Shown piece by piece: positions 24,501-35,241 of a stretch of 64,000 bases of DNA (position 1 is its first letter; each line of letters opens with the position of its first letter). The stretch covers positions 9,052,001-9,116,000 of the forward strand of contig NW_020825289.1 of assembly GCF_003286085.1 (NCBI RefSeq), read 5' to 3'. Source of the DNA: Drosophila persimilis. Lineage: Eukaryota > Arthropoda > Insecta > Diptera > Drosophilidae. A model generated the notes under the pieces. The model did not search any database, was not told the DNA's origin, and was given only the letters and a program-made list of their open reading frames with translations. The position numbers and the translations under genes were made by a program.

Positions 24501-27500
24501 TACTTCTACATATGGTAAACGCACTGTACTTGCTGCTCTTCTTTTCAGATATCTTGTCAACAAACTTTGTTAGCATCTTACAAGTTCTGCTCTCAAATTT
24601 CGTAATTGCCAAGGTACACGTCGGACTGTCGATAAGAGCCAGTCGTATACTTAAAATGTTTGTATTTTTGCACATATGTACGTAGATATCTAAGATATGG
24701 TACACATTATCTAGATCTATATTAAAAAAGTGGTAATAGCCACGTCATATGTAGTTATCTACCTCCTCGCGCCATGGGTCAAAGACAAAGCGACAATGGC
24801 CTGATGGGCGAGGGCCTCCGTCATAGCGATAAGCTACATATACTGTGGGACGATAAATTCGTTTGAGGTGTTGTTTTCATAAATGCCGAGTAAAGATGTT
24901 GTATTACAGATCTGATTAGAAGGTATATATGTAGGTGTGTATTAACCGACCAATGTGCATGCACGCCGCAGAAATGCCACAGAGGAAAAAGTATCCCCAT
25001 ACAAATACGCAGTGTTGTAATCATCATCCATCCATCCAGCCATCCAAAGAGCTCATGCGCAATTATTCGAGTTGGCAATACGCTGGCGAAAACCGGTTAG
25101 CCAGCAAAAGCAAACGAAAGGAAAATCTTGCTAAAGAATAATATTTCAAGTCGAAATACAGTGGAATCAGCATTCGGATGGGATTAGGCCCCAACAAGTG
25201 GGTGGTCGGCGACTTGTTGGAATTGGAATTAGAGCAGGAGAGCACCAACATCTGCGCAAGGGCCCGGGCCCGAACCAACCCGAGTTCATGAAAAATGCCG
25301 GATATGCGGAAGGAAATCATCTGCCTGCTTGCCGCCGTGGATGGTTTCAGCTTTTGTTTCAGATTGAAGGGTAAGGGGGGGTGCCAAACCAAGCTCACAT
25401 ATGTACATCGTACCTCTCTGAGGGCCTCTCTGGCGACCTCGAATACGAGTCTCTGTTCAGCGCTCAAGGTGAAATAAGTAAATTGAGCATAAACTCAGGT
25501 GAGCCAATCGAATTTCAACACTGATATTGAATTTCTGGGCACGCAGAGGCAAGGAAGCCCCCAGTGTTTCGATTGTCAGATGTTTTTGACACGCTGCAAT
25601 CGGAGGGCGGCATTTGAAACACGATTTCATGCATTGGTATAGGAAACAGTTTAAAGGCCCTTCTTTCGCGCCTTGTCGCCCTCCCTGTTCAGTGCGCAAA
25701 TTATGGAGAGCTTGATGCCAAGATAAGACGTTGCTATAGTTCCAGGCCAACGGACGGAGCACAATGCAGCTTGGATGAATGTGTACGCACGAAGGCAGCA
25801 ACCCCATTGTTCTCTGGCGTACTTTAGAGCTTCAGACAAGGGCCTTGTAGGGCTGTCAAGGGCTTAAATTGTAGCAGAGCTGCCAATGCAGAAACCCATC
25901 AGCAAACTAAAATGTTTATGGGTAAATCACGAATGCAAGCTAACACGCAACGAACATGCACCACAAATGGAAATATAAGCATAAATCGTTTGAAAAAACC
26001 CCAAAAGCGTTTTGGGGCGGCAGTGTGCCAAACAAGCGCGTACCGAAAAGTGGCGTGATCACTATAAATAAACCAAAAACAATAAAAGCAGCAACAGAAA
26101 TATCGTTCCCAATGCGAACATACGATAAAAAGCACTCGTAAAGAGTACGAGTAGAAGACAAGAAGGTGAGGACAAAGAACAAAGAATCAAGAACGCACTA
26201 CGTTATCGTTAAGCAGCAAAAAAATGTTACTCTGTGGAACAAAAGCGAGAGTGAAAGATTGTTTCGCAAGTTTGCTCATTTTATATGTAATGTCAGATAT
26301 ACCCATTAGGGAAGTGTAGCACAGGGTATGCAAACAACAGTTATATGCTAAATGGCGCCACCAAATGCCCAACAGTTGACAAAACGGAGGGAAAAAGAAG
26401 AGACGACAAGTGACAACCGCACAACAGCCGCCGCATGCTGCTCTCAACAGAGTTCAAACAACATCTGGCATCCCACTCAAGGTCATAGAAATAATAATTT
26501 ATTATAATATATGCATATGGAGGGAGAGTGGGAGTGAGAAAGAGTGTGCATAGAGAGCAATGCGCAACAATTAGCCACTCTCTCGCCCTCTCTATTCGTC
26601 ACTCTCTTTGTCAATTTACCGGTGCGCTCCTCTTTTAACCCTTTTGGCCCGTCGCCATGCATTACAATTTTCAATTTACATATTAATTTCAATTGCTTTA
26701 CACTTTGCTTTTTGATCGAACAGACCGGTTCCAGTGCTGCGCATATATGTATATATAAAAGTTGTGAAATATTAAATATATATGCAACAACAAACATGAG
26801 TTGTTTATTGCTGTTTATTAATAAAAGCAAATACATACACACAGACAGCGTGGTGCATGTAGGGGAGAGCGACCCCGTGGGAGGCGAGTTGAGAGTAAGA
26901 AGAGCGAGAGAGCAAATGAAAACAAACAGTTTTATGGGCTGAGAAAATATGCCGCCATTGGCCGGCCGGGCCTGCAGCAACAGCTCATTAGCACCAATAA
27001 ATACTGCAAGCAGTACAATGCCATAGAAAGACATACACAAACTCGTTATAAATGATCTCGGGATGAGGCAATTCCTCGAACAATTGGCCAATTCACCGGC
27101 ATTCGCTTTCCGTGCTTCAGCCTTCATAATAAAACTAATAAAACATTTCTTGCTAATAGCCCGCCGTCTAATCGTGAGCTCTTGCTAATTTCCAAATGTG
27201 TCATACACCCAAGGACCCAACCCACCCACTGACATCACAAAGAAGTTAAATCGTTCCCAAGACACCCTGTCACTATGAGTCATGAGCGGAGCTGAGTAGG
27301 GGTCTAGGGAGGCGACAATATCAGCGCGAAAGAGAGCACACACACATATGTACGTATATTCATATACGTATGTATGTCGCTGAAGCTCGCTCACAACTAC
27401 TGTTGCTGCCGTTTGTTTGCAAACAAAAGAAGCGCTAAAAATTCAATTATCGCGGAGCTCTTCACGGAGGGAGTGGAGTGGAGTGTAGGAGACATGAAAG

Positions 27501-28809
27501 AAGTCGGTTAAATTGAATTTCAAGTATCTTTTGATAAAGACAACGGGCAATCAACCATTTTGTGTATGTGTCTATGTATCTAGCAGCCAAATTCGCACTA
27601 TATAAGCTCATATGTACGGACTACATACACATGCACACACATGTGTGGACGGACGGCTTTACATCGGATGTTGGTATTAGGTCATCAGCATTGAAAATAT
27701 TACTACTGAGTAGAGTAGATTACGTGTATGCCATCATTTTTGCTGGGCCAGCGGATATGTCTTTAACGGATTTGGGCCAGGCCGTAACCGCTGCAGGTAA
27801 ATGCATACAAATGCACTTAATGAATCACTTTTGTATCCCTCTCGCTCTTTACCTATGTAGTTGCCGTTATGCAAATGACATTGCGGCCATCGGGTGAGAG
27901 AACGGGACAATCAGACACATGTAGAGAGTGTGAATATATTAGTGAGACACTCAGGCGATCAATTGCCCATGACATCCCCGTACCAGCCTCCCCACTCATA
28001 CCTCTGTTAAATGAAGCAAAAATCTTTAACTATGCCGAAACCAACGATGCGTCAAGACGAGTCCAATGTACAAAATGTCACGGCGGTGCATTTTGTAAAG
28101 TTTACTTTTGTTCTAAATTGAAAGCGTACAGCGTGGAAAATTACACAGATTATTCTTGGCGACGGCACTGTCAGCAGCCGCACCTCCCCTGATAAGAAAG
28201 TGGGACACCGAAAATCATACACATTTTGCATGAATCTAACTTTAATTTACACAAGTAGTTGTAGCTTCTTTCAAACGGCAGTCCAATTGAGGAAGGCGTA
28301 CACTATGGAGCACAGCTAAAATTCAATTAGCTGTCAATTTCGCGCTTAAAAAACCTCGAGCAAACAATACACAGGCTAGTAAGCGCCCAAAATTTCCAAA
28401 ACTTGGACAGCTCCACCTTTTTTGGACCATTACCGGGATAATGAGCCTTCGTTTTGATTGACAGTTTCTTTATTTCGTTGCTAAGACAATGCATTACGTC
28501 AAGAACACTGCACCCGATACAAATACCTTTTAAGTATCAATATTCTTGGCGTAAATGATACAAAAGATACTAGGCTTTGTCTGGATTATTAGCACACAAA
28601 CACACTTACACTTTTATGCACGTATATAAGCATAGATAAACACGCACACGTGCACACACCCGTTTGATTTAGAAGGCATGTGAGGAACGGAGCGGAGAGT
28701 TATAAGAACTTACCAAATCAACAGAGAGCCCCACCATGTCAGCCAGCCAGGTAAAGGCATGGCTCCCATTGTATAAATCATTCTCAATAAATTTGGGCGA
28801 TTCGAGCAT
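18575..28809 (-). CDS. oys: Oysgedart, MBOAT lysophospholipid acyltransferase
   Basis: Exons on the minus strand: 28809-28714, 21125-20902, 20839-20671, 20598-20428, 20245-19898, 19833-19501, 19420-18575; all phases agree and give 728 aa. Exon 1 encodes an N-terminus ending TWLADMVGLSVDL that runs straight into VNFLLCQI of exon 2, so I place the start 7.6 kb upstream. MBOAT hallmarks: NNWNCGTNRWLR with the conserved Asn, and FALSAVWHGFYPGYY with the catalytic His. MBOAT1/2-type enzymes re-acylate lysophospholipids in the ER; fly oys acts with nessy in germ cells. The last exon adds about 230 residues beyond the usual length, with Glu/Asp-rich, poly-Gln and helical parts. Intron 1 hosts a same-strand mucin-like gene. 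A DRE lies at 29138-29145. Confidence 0.88.
21126..22653 (-). other. oys intron 1, 3' part
   Basis: No supported gene. The short ORFs here lack conserved motifs. The 3' UTR of the nested mucin-like gene probably occupies the right-hand end. Confidence 0.5.
22654..24098 (-). CDS. Secreted mucin-like protein with one chitin-binding (peritrophin-A) domain
   Basis: Exon 1 is only 10 nt (24098-24089, ATG AAT TTT T), then a 59-bp intron, then exon 2 24029-22654. The join creates a clean signal peptide (MNFLSLLLLALVAVVADS), which supports the start. The middle is a long Thr/Pro array of C-D-T-T-T-T-P-S-P-P and C-T-R/Q-T-P-P-Q-E-P-P units, likely heavily O-glycosylated. The last about 65 residues are a peritrophin-A module with six cysteines, including YYECLNG and GQWFDLDKGKC, which binds chitin in the gut lining or cuticle. 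TATAAAA at 24195-24201 is correctly spaced for its own promoter. The gene lies in intron 1 of oys on the same strand. The orthologue name is not known to me. Confidence 0.88.
22960..23800 (-). repeat. 192-bp tandem repeats inside the mucin gene
   Basis: AGGTGTTTGGGTGCACGGCG recurs at 23191, 23383 and 23575, so the large unit is 192 bp, or 64 codons, and adjacent units are almost identical. Each unit holds smaller units of about 30 and 66 bp. Because 192 is divisible by three, other frames and the opposite strand also stay open. Confidence 0.9.
24195..24201 (-). promoter_or_regulatory. TATA box of the mucin-like gene
   Basis: TATAAAA on the minus strand, about 100 bp upstream of the ATG at 24098. 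It argues for tissue-specific transcription separate from the TATA-less host gene oys. Confidence 0.65.
24202..28713 (-). other. oys intron 1, 5' part
   Basis: About 4.5 kb without a supported gene. It has simple AC and AT microsatellites and short ORFs without conserved motifs. One plus-strand ORF ending at 28192 has a cysteine cluster (CTKCHGGAFCKVYFC) that may be a transposase fossil. Enhancers are possible but cannot be read by eye. Confidence 0.5.
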
Positions 28810-29137
28810 TTTGCCAGTGTTCTCCTTGTTGTCTTGTAGCTGTCTTGTCTGTTACTCTACTCCTCACTGCTTCATTTGTGCGATTCTCACAGTAGTTCGG
28901 TGTTTCTTGCGAATGGAAAAATTCTTTATGTAGCGATTCACAGACACTTTGCGCGAGCGCCCCGAACGATGGGACCCTCCTACTGGGCCGCGTGTATATG
29001 CCGACGCCGCGAAACGTTCACTTATAATTTTGTGCAATTATTCGAATTTATTTATGTTTGCTATATGTATGATTTCGTCCGTCAAAATGGCCGCTCTACA
29101 ACATTCGATTGCCTCAACAACAATAAAGCGTCTCGTA

Positions 29138-29145
29138 TATCGATA
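29138..29145. promoter_or_regulatory. DRE site near the oys start
   Basis: TATCGATA, 330 bp upstream of the oys ATG and directly next to promoter-associated repeat copy 1. Confidence 0.6.
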
Positions 29146-29153
29146 AGAAATCG

Positions 29154-29353
29154 AGCTAAGCCCACTTAACCCCCCTCTAATAAAACATTTCAACGACTTG
29201 AGGTACTGATTTTTAATTCTTCTTGCAGATCTATGCCGTATTTGCTCTGAACTTAAAAAACACGATATCTTTTACCTGGACTGCGCTATAATTATTCAAT
29301 TTTTATTATTTTCGGTGGAATATTAAACCTCTTCGCTTACAAGGGGTTAATCG
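29154..29353 (+). repeat. Promoter-associated repeat, copy 1 (upstream of oys)
   Basis: Begins GAGCTAAGCCCACTTAACCC and ends GGGGTTAATCG. The central stretch CACGATATCTTTTACC then GGACTGCGCTATAATTATTC aligns with copies 2 and 3. The TTAACCCCCC end points towards oys (minus strand, ATG 28809). COX7C starts about 540 bp beyond the other end. TTAACCCC at the left and GGGGTTAA at the right form a short inverted repeat. Confidence 0.75.
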
Positions 29354-29423
29354 TTCTGCGTCAAGGATTAAAAACCATATTCATCGGTTTTGATATTCCG
29401 AGAAATATTACAAGCTGGATAAA

Positions 29424-29640
29424 TCTTTCAGCTCGGCCCACATAATTTTATCCAATTAATGAAACTATTTTCTACATGACTGGTTTCTTTTAAATACTTG
29501 CTTTTATTGGATTTTGCCTAAAAAAAGGTTTTAGCGGAAAAGGTCAAACAAATAAAACTTAAGTGTGTAATCAATATGGACAAAACATTTCCGCAATTCT
29601 ATAATATCCTTTTCCCTAGGGTATGCAGAAAGTTGCCATT
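29424..29640 (+). repeat. Dispersed repeat family 2, diverged copy
   Basis: GCCCACATAATTTTAT, TTTTCTACATGACTGG, ACTTGCTTTTATTGGATTTT and ATTCTATAATATCC align in order with 7625-7990. It sits just beside promoter-associated repeat copy 1. Confidence 0.6.
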
Positions 29641-29744
29641 TTGCGTGAAATTCTGCTCCTATTTTGTCGGCACATGAGTCTGGCCCATACATATTGAATG
29701 TTATCTTTATTTTTTGCAGTGTATAATTTAGATAGTATCGAAGC

Positions 29745-29767
29745 TATCGATACAGTAAATATCGATA
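29745..29767. promoter_or_regulatory. Two DRE sites upstream of COX7C
   Basis: Perfect TATCGATA at 29745-29752 and 29760-29767, 130-150 bp before the COX7C ATG. This is typical of DREF-driven nuclear genes for mitochondrial proteins. Confidence 0.8.
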
Positions 29768-29895
29768 GAGCGCTAACAGACACAACCGAGCATGTTAGCG
29801 CAAAGGGTATCGAAAACTTTGCATCTCTAATTTGCGCACCACAAACAGCGAGTTCTGTGTTTCTGGAATTTTACTTGAAAAATTTAAATATCAAA

Positions 29896-30178
29896 ATGTT
29901 GGGCCGCAGCAGTGTCATTGCACGCAACTTCTCGCAATCCATGGTCCGCTTCAGCGGCCATGGTGGCGTTCCCGGCGAGGTGAGAACAAGAATTCAATAA
30001 AACCCATCGGTTACATAATTTTCGGAAAATCAATCATCGGAAAATTATCATTGAATTCCAGAATCTGCCCTTCGGCCTGACAAACAAGTACAGGATCACC
30101 GCCCTGTTTACCATCGGCTGTGTTCTGGGCTTCGGCTCCCCCTTCCTGATCGTCAGACACCAACTGCTGAAGAAGTAG
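29896..30178 (+). CDS. COX7C: Cytochrome c oxidase subunit 7C
   Basis: Exons 29896-29979 and 30062-30178 give 66 aa. It is a small subunit of respiratory complex IV in the inner mitochondrial membrane. The N-terminus is a basic mitochondrial targeting sequence (MLGRSSVIARNFSQ). The mature part keeps the subunit VIIc signature NLPFGLTNKY, one membrane helix (about 40-58), and a C-terminal VRHQLLKK. The intron falls in phase 0 directly before NLPF. AATAAA at 30352. A tandem paralogue follows 366 bp downstream. Confidence 0.95.
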
Positions 30179-30543
30179 GGCGCTCCCCAGTGGCCGTCGC
30201 GCAGCCAGCAGCAGCAACAAATGTAAGGTTAGTTGTTTCAACTGCAACAAATTCGCTAAAAGATGTGTTCTTCCAGATGTAAGATGCTTTGAAGGTCCAG
30301 CCAGGCGGTGCAGTGTGTTACAGCTTAAATTTAAGTGGAAAGTGGAAACGTAATAAAGTTGCCCCAAACTGTAAACCAAGCGGATACATTTTTTCCTTAG
30401 CCTTAAGTAGTAGGCCTGGCCTTTTGCTCTCGACGCTTGTCATTTGGCAGACGCTTTAAATAATAGTTAGTGCTCGTCAGCAAGCAGACGTATTTTTCAT
30501 AAAAACTAAACGTTTAAAGTTTGTAAAATCAAGAAATTTTATC

Positions 30544-30901
30544 ATGTGGTCCACACTGCGTACCTCGGTGCGCAATATATGCAATCCGTTGAGTCGTTCT
30601 TGCCATCACGGCTATCCTGGCGGTTGTCCGGGTGCGGTAAGTAGGAAGGGTTTCTGTGTTTATCCGAATTTTCTACAAGCCTAGCTGCCCATAGAATTTG
30701 CCCTGGTCGAAGGGAATGCATAACCCGATGCGATTCACAATATTCTGGGTTGTTATTGGCACTGTGGGCTTTGGTGCTCCATGGCTGGTTGTGCGTCACC
30801 AGATGCTCCGTAATACAGGTGGACCACCTCCGGAACCGTGAGTACTACCAGATCGATATAAACAATTACTGAAACTTTTGTGTTGCAGCAAACCGGAGTA
30901 G
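30544..30901 (+). CDS. COX7CL: COX7C-like tandem paralogue
   Basis: Exons 30544-30636, 30695-30837 and 30889-30901 give 82 aa. The family features remain: NLPWSKGMHNPMRF, a membrane helix (FWVVIGTVGFGAPWLVV) and VRHQML. The first intron is in the same place and phase as in COX7C. The targeting sequence is His/Gly-rich and the C-terminus is longer, ending GGPPPEPKPE through a 13-nt last exon. Flies have a second COX7C gene, thought to be testis-biased; that role is inferred here. AATAAA at 31014. Confidence 0.9.
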
Positions 30902-31227
30902 AAAAAGATGAAGAAACGAACAACAAATTGCCCATAGAACACCCATCGAACAGTCTGCCTAACTAAAACTCCATAAAATTATACCACTTAATGTTTACAT
31001 TCATCGAGCTGCGAATAAAACCACACAAGATGTTTATGGAGGGAATTGCACATTAATTTGATTTATATTGTCGTATCTAGTTGTTTAGCACTGGCGTAGT
31101 CTATACAATATATATATTAGTTTTATGTGAAAGTTCAGTACGGATCAGCGCAGGCCATTGGCAAGCATAACACAGAGGTGATGATCATGGAAATTCGTTA
31201 GTGGAATTGACTAGGATAACTAAATCT

Positions 31228-31917
31228 CTACAGCTCCTCCTTTTCGCCAAAGTCGTATTCATCCTGTACGGGCGCCTCGTCACAGTACTTGGCCTGCTCT
31301 GAGCAGATTTTAATGTCCAAATCCTTGCCCAGTTCCTCGGCTTGGAATGCCTTCAGGAAGATTTCGTCATTGTCCTCCAGGACCTCGTTGCAAAAGTGGC
31401 CCAGGCTCTTGTTGAGATCACCGTCTTGCACGAAATCGACCAACGATGATTCAGGATTCATCTGGCCATTGACTATCATCTTCAGCAGTGTGAATTTGCC
31501 GTTGCTCTTGTAGGTGGCCTTCAGGTAATCATCCATTTTTTCACCTGCCAGGAAGGAATAGAATCATTAGTGTTTGCTAAGACTTGATGTGCTGGCACTT
31601 ACAGATCTTTTCCATAAGTTCGGTGAGGAACATCTCAGACTTGATCAAGCGTACACGCTTGCTCACCGAATTGCCCTTGGCATCCAAACGGAAGCCACTC
31701 ACATCGACCTTCTTATTGGCATCCTCCTTGGCAATGGCTTCTTCCAGCTCTATCACCGTGGCCTTGCACACTGCAAAAAATTTATTTAGGAGCGTGTCAA
31801 CAGGTCCGAATCAGCCTGTTGCTGCCTCTTACCGTGGCACTTGACTTCCTTCGAGGTGAAACTGTAACCTTGCGCCAGCACCACCAGGCAGCACAATACC
31901 AGAGCCTTTATCAGCAT
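31228..31917 (-). CDS. sel: Seele, canopy/CNPY-family ER protein
   Basis: Exons 31917-31833, 31770-31603 and 31544-31228 give 189 aa. Signal peptide MLIKALVLCCLVVLAQG, then a saposin-like canopy domain with paired cysteines (VKCHV.CKA, KIC, GHFCNEVLED, IKICSEQAKYC). The last residues, EKEEL, are a KDEL-type ER retention signal. In flies seele is needed in the ER for processing or secretion of the dorsal-ventral serine proteases of the egg (Easter). The length matches CNPY2. A near-consensus Motif 1 lies on the minus strand at about 32174-32184 (one mismatch), about 260 bp upstream. Confidence 0.93.
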
Positions 31918-33455
31918 GTTTTAGAACTATTTAACAATAATTTAATTAAAGGAGAATAATAGTCGCTCCTGGGACACGTCAGCACAGCGCGAGCGGTTTG
32001 AAAGTGCGCGAACAGATAATGTCTGCTCTGGGATATACGACTTTAGAGCTACGTGGACTATGTGGCTCCAATTACTCTAATCAGCAGTGTATTTAAATAT
32101 GCTGTGGGCGGAGAGAGGGTGGCGCGACGCGACAAGTAAATAATAAATAATAATTCGTATTGACACTAAACAGCAGTGTGACCTGACGAAGTCAAGTTCT
32201 GTTATACATATTCCTCGTTTTCTTTCTTCCGTTGAATATTACTAGCTATATAGAACATTTAGCCATGCCCACTCAATTTTATACGATTGATGAATCAATT
32301 CTATACATGATTGGTCTATTTGAAATACTTGCATTTATTGGATTTCTATATAAAACCTGGTTTTGTGTCGAAGTCAAAAAAAAAAATTTGGCGCGCACCA
32401 GTTTTGCGACAATAGACGATAAAAATATATCGAAATATACCGTCTCATTTTAAAAATATACCGTAAATATACTGATATATCGATTTTTGTTACATTTAAA
32501 TATTGCGTTGTTTTCCAACACGAATAAAAATACTAGTTAAGTATGACCATTATCCTGTTGGCGATTTGGCGTTTGAATTTGAAATTCAAATATATTCCAG
32601 TGAGGAGTTTAAAAATTTACTAGTTCCACTAACCATAGAAAACAGCTAAAAAACAACATATATCGTGCGACTTGCGCAATATTCCTAAGAATCATGTATC
32701 ACTTGACCGAGTCTGTCTGCAGCTGTACTCCCGCCTGGGCCAGAGAGATGATTATGGGCTTCCAAGTGCTGATAACTTAAAGAGTCTCAGTTCTTAGTGT
32801 AAATAGAGAATAGCTCGTGTGTGGTTTGCGCTGCGCTGCTCAATATAAATGCAATTGAATAATATAGTTAACCGGCAAATCATTGGTTCAGCTCGTAAAT
32901 ACACAACTCGGGGCAAAATTCTGTGTTCATTTATAAATGCTCTTATTAACAATTTCGTCTCGCGAGATCGCCTATAATTGGCGTTAATTGAGTGTCTCTT
33001 GCACTGTCTCTGCTTTGGCATTTGTTTCTGTGTCTTGTGTTTCATTTGCTGTGTTTGTGTCGTTGCGGTTGTGTGTGGGGGATCTGGGGTAGGTAGGGAC
33101 TGGGCCTGCCCTGACTGCTTGCTCGGTTAATTGATAAGAGAGAATTATACACTAAATGCGTTTCGCAATATTTATAGAGCGGCTGCCGCCTGCCCGCAAA
33201 ACGGAAATGCAACAGGAATTGCTGTCAAACATCTACCAAAACTTGTCAGTTGACCCCGCGCTTTAAAGTTGTAATCCCCAATTGGCGATAAGAGATCATT
33301 CATTGAGCAGCTATCATGATTGGCATGAAAAGAAATCACTATAATGATACCCATTTCCCCCAAGCAGCACGTGTTCATTGACGATTTCAATGTTCTCTGA
33401 GCTTTATTTCCAAGCGTGTACATAATGTCTGATTAAAATACATTCCGAATCAGCA
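31918..33455. other. Intergenic region between seele and Defensin
   Basis: Holds the seele promoter and a family 2 repeat at 32228-32400. 32400-33455 is AT-rich, with ATATCG repeats at about 32420-32480, and no supported gene. Confidence 0.55.
32228..32400 (+). repeat. Dispersed repeat family 2, copy upstream of seele
   Basis: GAATATTACTAGCTATATAG then CATTTAGCCATGCCCACTC and TTTTATACGATTG match 7595-7655 closely. The match weakens after TTTCTATATAAAACC. Confidence 0.75.
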
Positions 33456-33746
33456 TCAACGACGGCAAATACACACTGCTTTGTTGTTACAGTAGCCACC
33501 CTTGAAGCCCTTCGCAAGACAGTGGCCGGCGCAGGCCGTGTGCTTTACGTTCCATTTCGAAAGCAGATCGCAGGTGGCCCGTTTCTGGCGACTGTGCTCG
33601 GGGACATCGACATCCTGGACGGGTTGCTCCATCAGTTGGACCAGGGGCTTGGCCACATCCTCCTCGATGGGCTCCTCGGCCAGAGGCTGTGCCTGCACCA
33701 GACACATCACAGCCAAGGAAAGAGCAAGGAAAACGATGAACTTCAT
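33456..33746 (-). CDS. Def: Defensin, antimicrobial peptide precursor
   Basis: A single exon of 96 aa. Signal peptide (1-19), acidic propeptide with EEPIEEDV, a furin-type site RQKR, then a 40-residue mature peptide beginning ATCDLLSKW. Six cysteines with spacing C-x12-C-x3-C-x9-C-x5-C-x1-C fit the insect defensin CS-alpha-beta fold, which acts mainly on Gram-positive bacteria. It is made by fat body under Toll/Imd control. The ATG at 33746 is chosen over upstream frame because it starts the signal peptide. TATA box at 33795-33802. Confidence 0.96.
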   Translation of the reverse strand: MKFIVFLALSLAVMCLVQAQPLAEEPIEEDVAKPLVQLMEQPVQDVDVPEHSRQKRATCDLLSKWNVKHTACAGHCLAKGFKGGYCNNKAVCICRR

Positions 33747-33794
33747 TCTGGAATCTGATCTGATACTGTTCTGTCCCATCGTGGCATCTGTGGC

Positions 33795-33802
33795 TTTTTA
33801 TA
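33795..33802 (-). promoter_or_regulatory. TATA box of Defensin
   Basis: TATAAAAA on the minus strand, about 50 bp upstream of the ATG. Confidence 0.7.
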
Positions 33803-33902
33803 GCAAACTTCGCTGCGTATTGTCTTAGCGATTCGCCTAGGGACTCCCACTAGGTGACTTACTCCCCCCCATTGTCATTTCATTATGCGCGGACACGTCT
33901 CG

Positions 33903-33912
33903 GGGGATTTTA
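33903..33912 (+). promoter_or_regulatory. Candidate NF-kappaB/Relish site of Defensin
   Basis: GGGGATTTTA matches the insect kappaB consensus GGGRAYYYYY at nine of ten positions, about 100 bp upstream of the TATA box. This arrangement is usual for antimicrobial peptide genes. Confidence 0.45.
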
Positions 33913-35201
33913 TTTTATTGAGAGTACATACATCCACAATGTGCTGGAAAACCCGAAGTCTCGGTACATTTATAAATTGTATTGCCAATATTGGCCATCT
34001 TTAAAGATAACAGGGAAGACAGCTTATTCGTCATGCGTCTTTGAAGAACCTTTCTTAACAAATAAACACTGCTATAAACTACATGGCTACAATTCGCTTT
34101 AGCTTTTGGCTAAACGGTGTAGAAAACTCTAAAAATATTCCCTATCCATTGCAAATCTTGTTTATAGTACTGATCATATGCTGATGCTGGTCGAAATTAT
34201 AATTGCTTCAATTTCGAACTGTTTCAGCGCTCAACCATCCAAAGGGTTGCAGATACATAGATGCAGATACAGATTCATATACAGATACGCAGTCACAAGA
34301 CAATAAATAAATTCGACCGAAAAACTTCTTCATAAAGAATGACAAATAAACAAACAAGAATCACAAAATGATTAGTTGGGTACACATAAGTCGGGCGTGT
34401 TGTGTCTGTGTGTGTTGAGAGTGTGCATCTGTATCTATATCTATATCTGCATCTGGTTCTGGACTGAACCGAGCTGAACCGACAATCCCACGGGCTGTAG
34501 CAGTAGCAGGGCTATAGAGTCTGACTCTGCTCTGCCTCTGGCTCTCGCCCTCAAGTGCCCCTTGTCGCTGCCTGTTTACCTTTGTTATCGACCATGTTGT
34601 ATTGAATTTGGCGTCATACTGTCTGGCAGTCTTCTCACTCCACTGTACTCCAAAACCTCCTACTCCTACTCCTACTCCTCCTCCAACTCCTACTCCAGGG
34701 CATGTTCGATCGTAAAAGAAGACCACAAAACTGAGTGTGGAACCAGAGGGGGGCAGCCGAAAACAATGCCTGAGAGGAGAGGGTCGGCTATCGCCGCCGT
34801 CAGACTGTCTGGCAGGTTTCACACCGAAACGGAGATCGGCAGACCGGGGGACCTGCCTCCTTCGATTGCAGCCGAAGCAGCAGCAGCACCACCAGCTCTA
34901 TAAATCACAGACGTGGGACGGACGGCAGGAGCAGAGCTCAACGAGTATATAGCTCACGTTTTCCTTTTCTCCTCTCCTTCGGACCATCTCTACCTTTCCG
35001 ACTCCTCCCCCAGCTCTACCTCTGCGGGCACAGCAGCTGGTGCTGTGATCCCACCAACTGTTGCTTTGGTTTTTGTTTTTTGTTTTAGATGTTTGGTGAG
35101 GCAGCCTCTTGAGATGTACAAAGGAACATAAATTTCACACTCGCACACACATTGCGGCATGCCTTCTCACCTCTCTGCTTGTACGAGAGTTTGTGTGCGA
35201 G

Positions 35202-35241
<40 letters not shown>

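Noticed and set aside
26483..27127. Minus-strand ORF of 214 codons in the oys intron
   Set aside because: No conserved motif, odd composition, no splice or start support; likely chance in AT-rich DNA.
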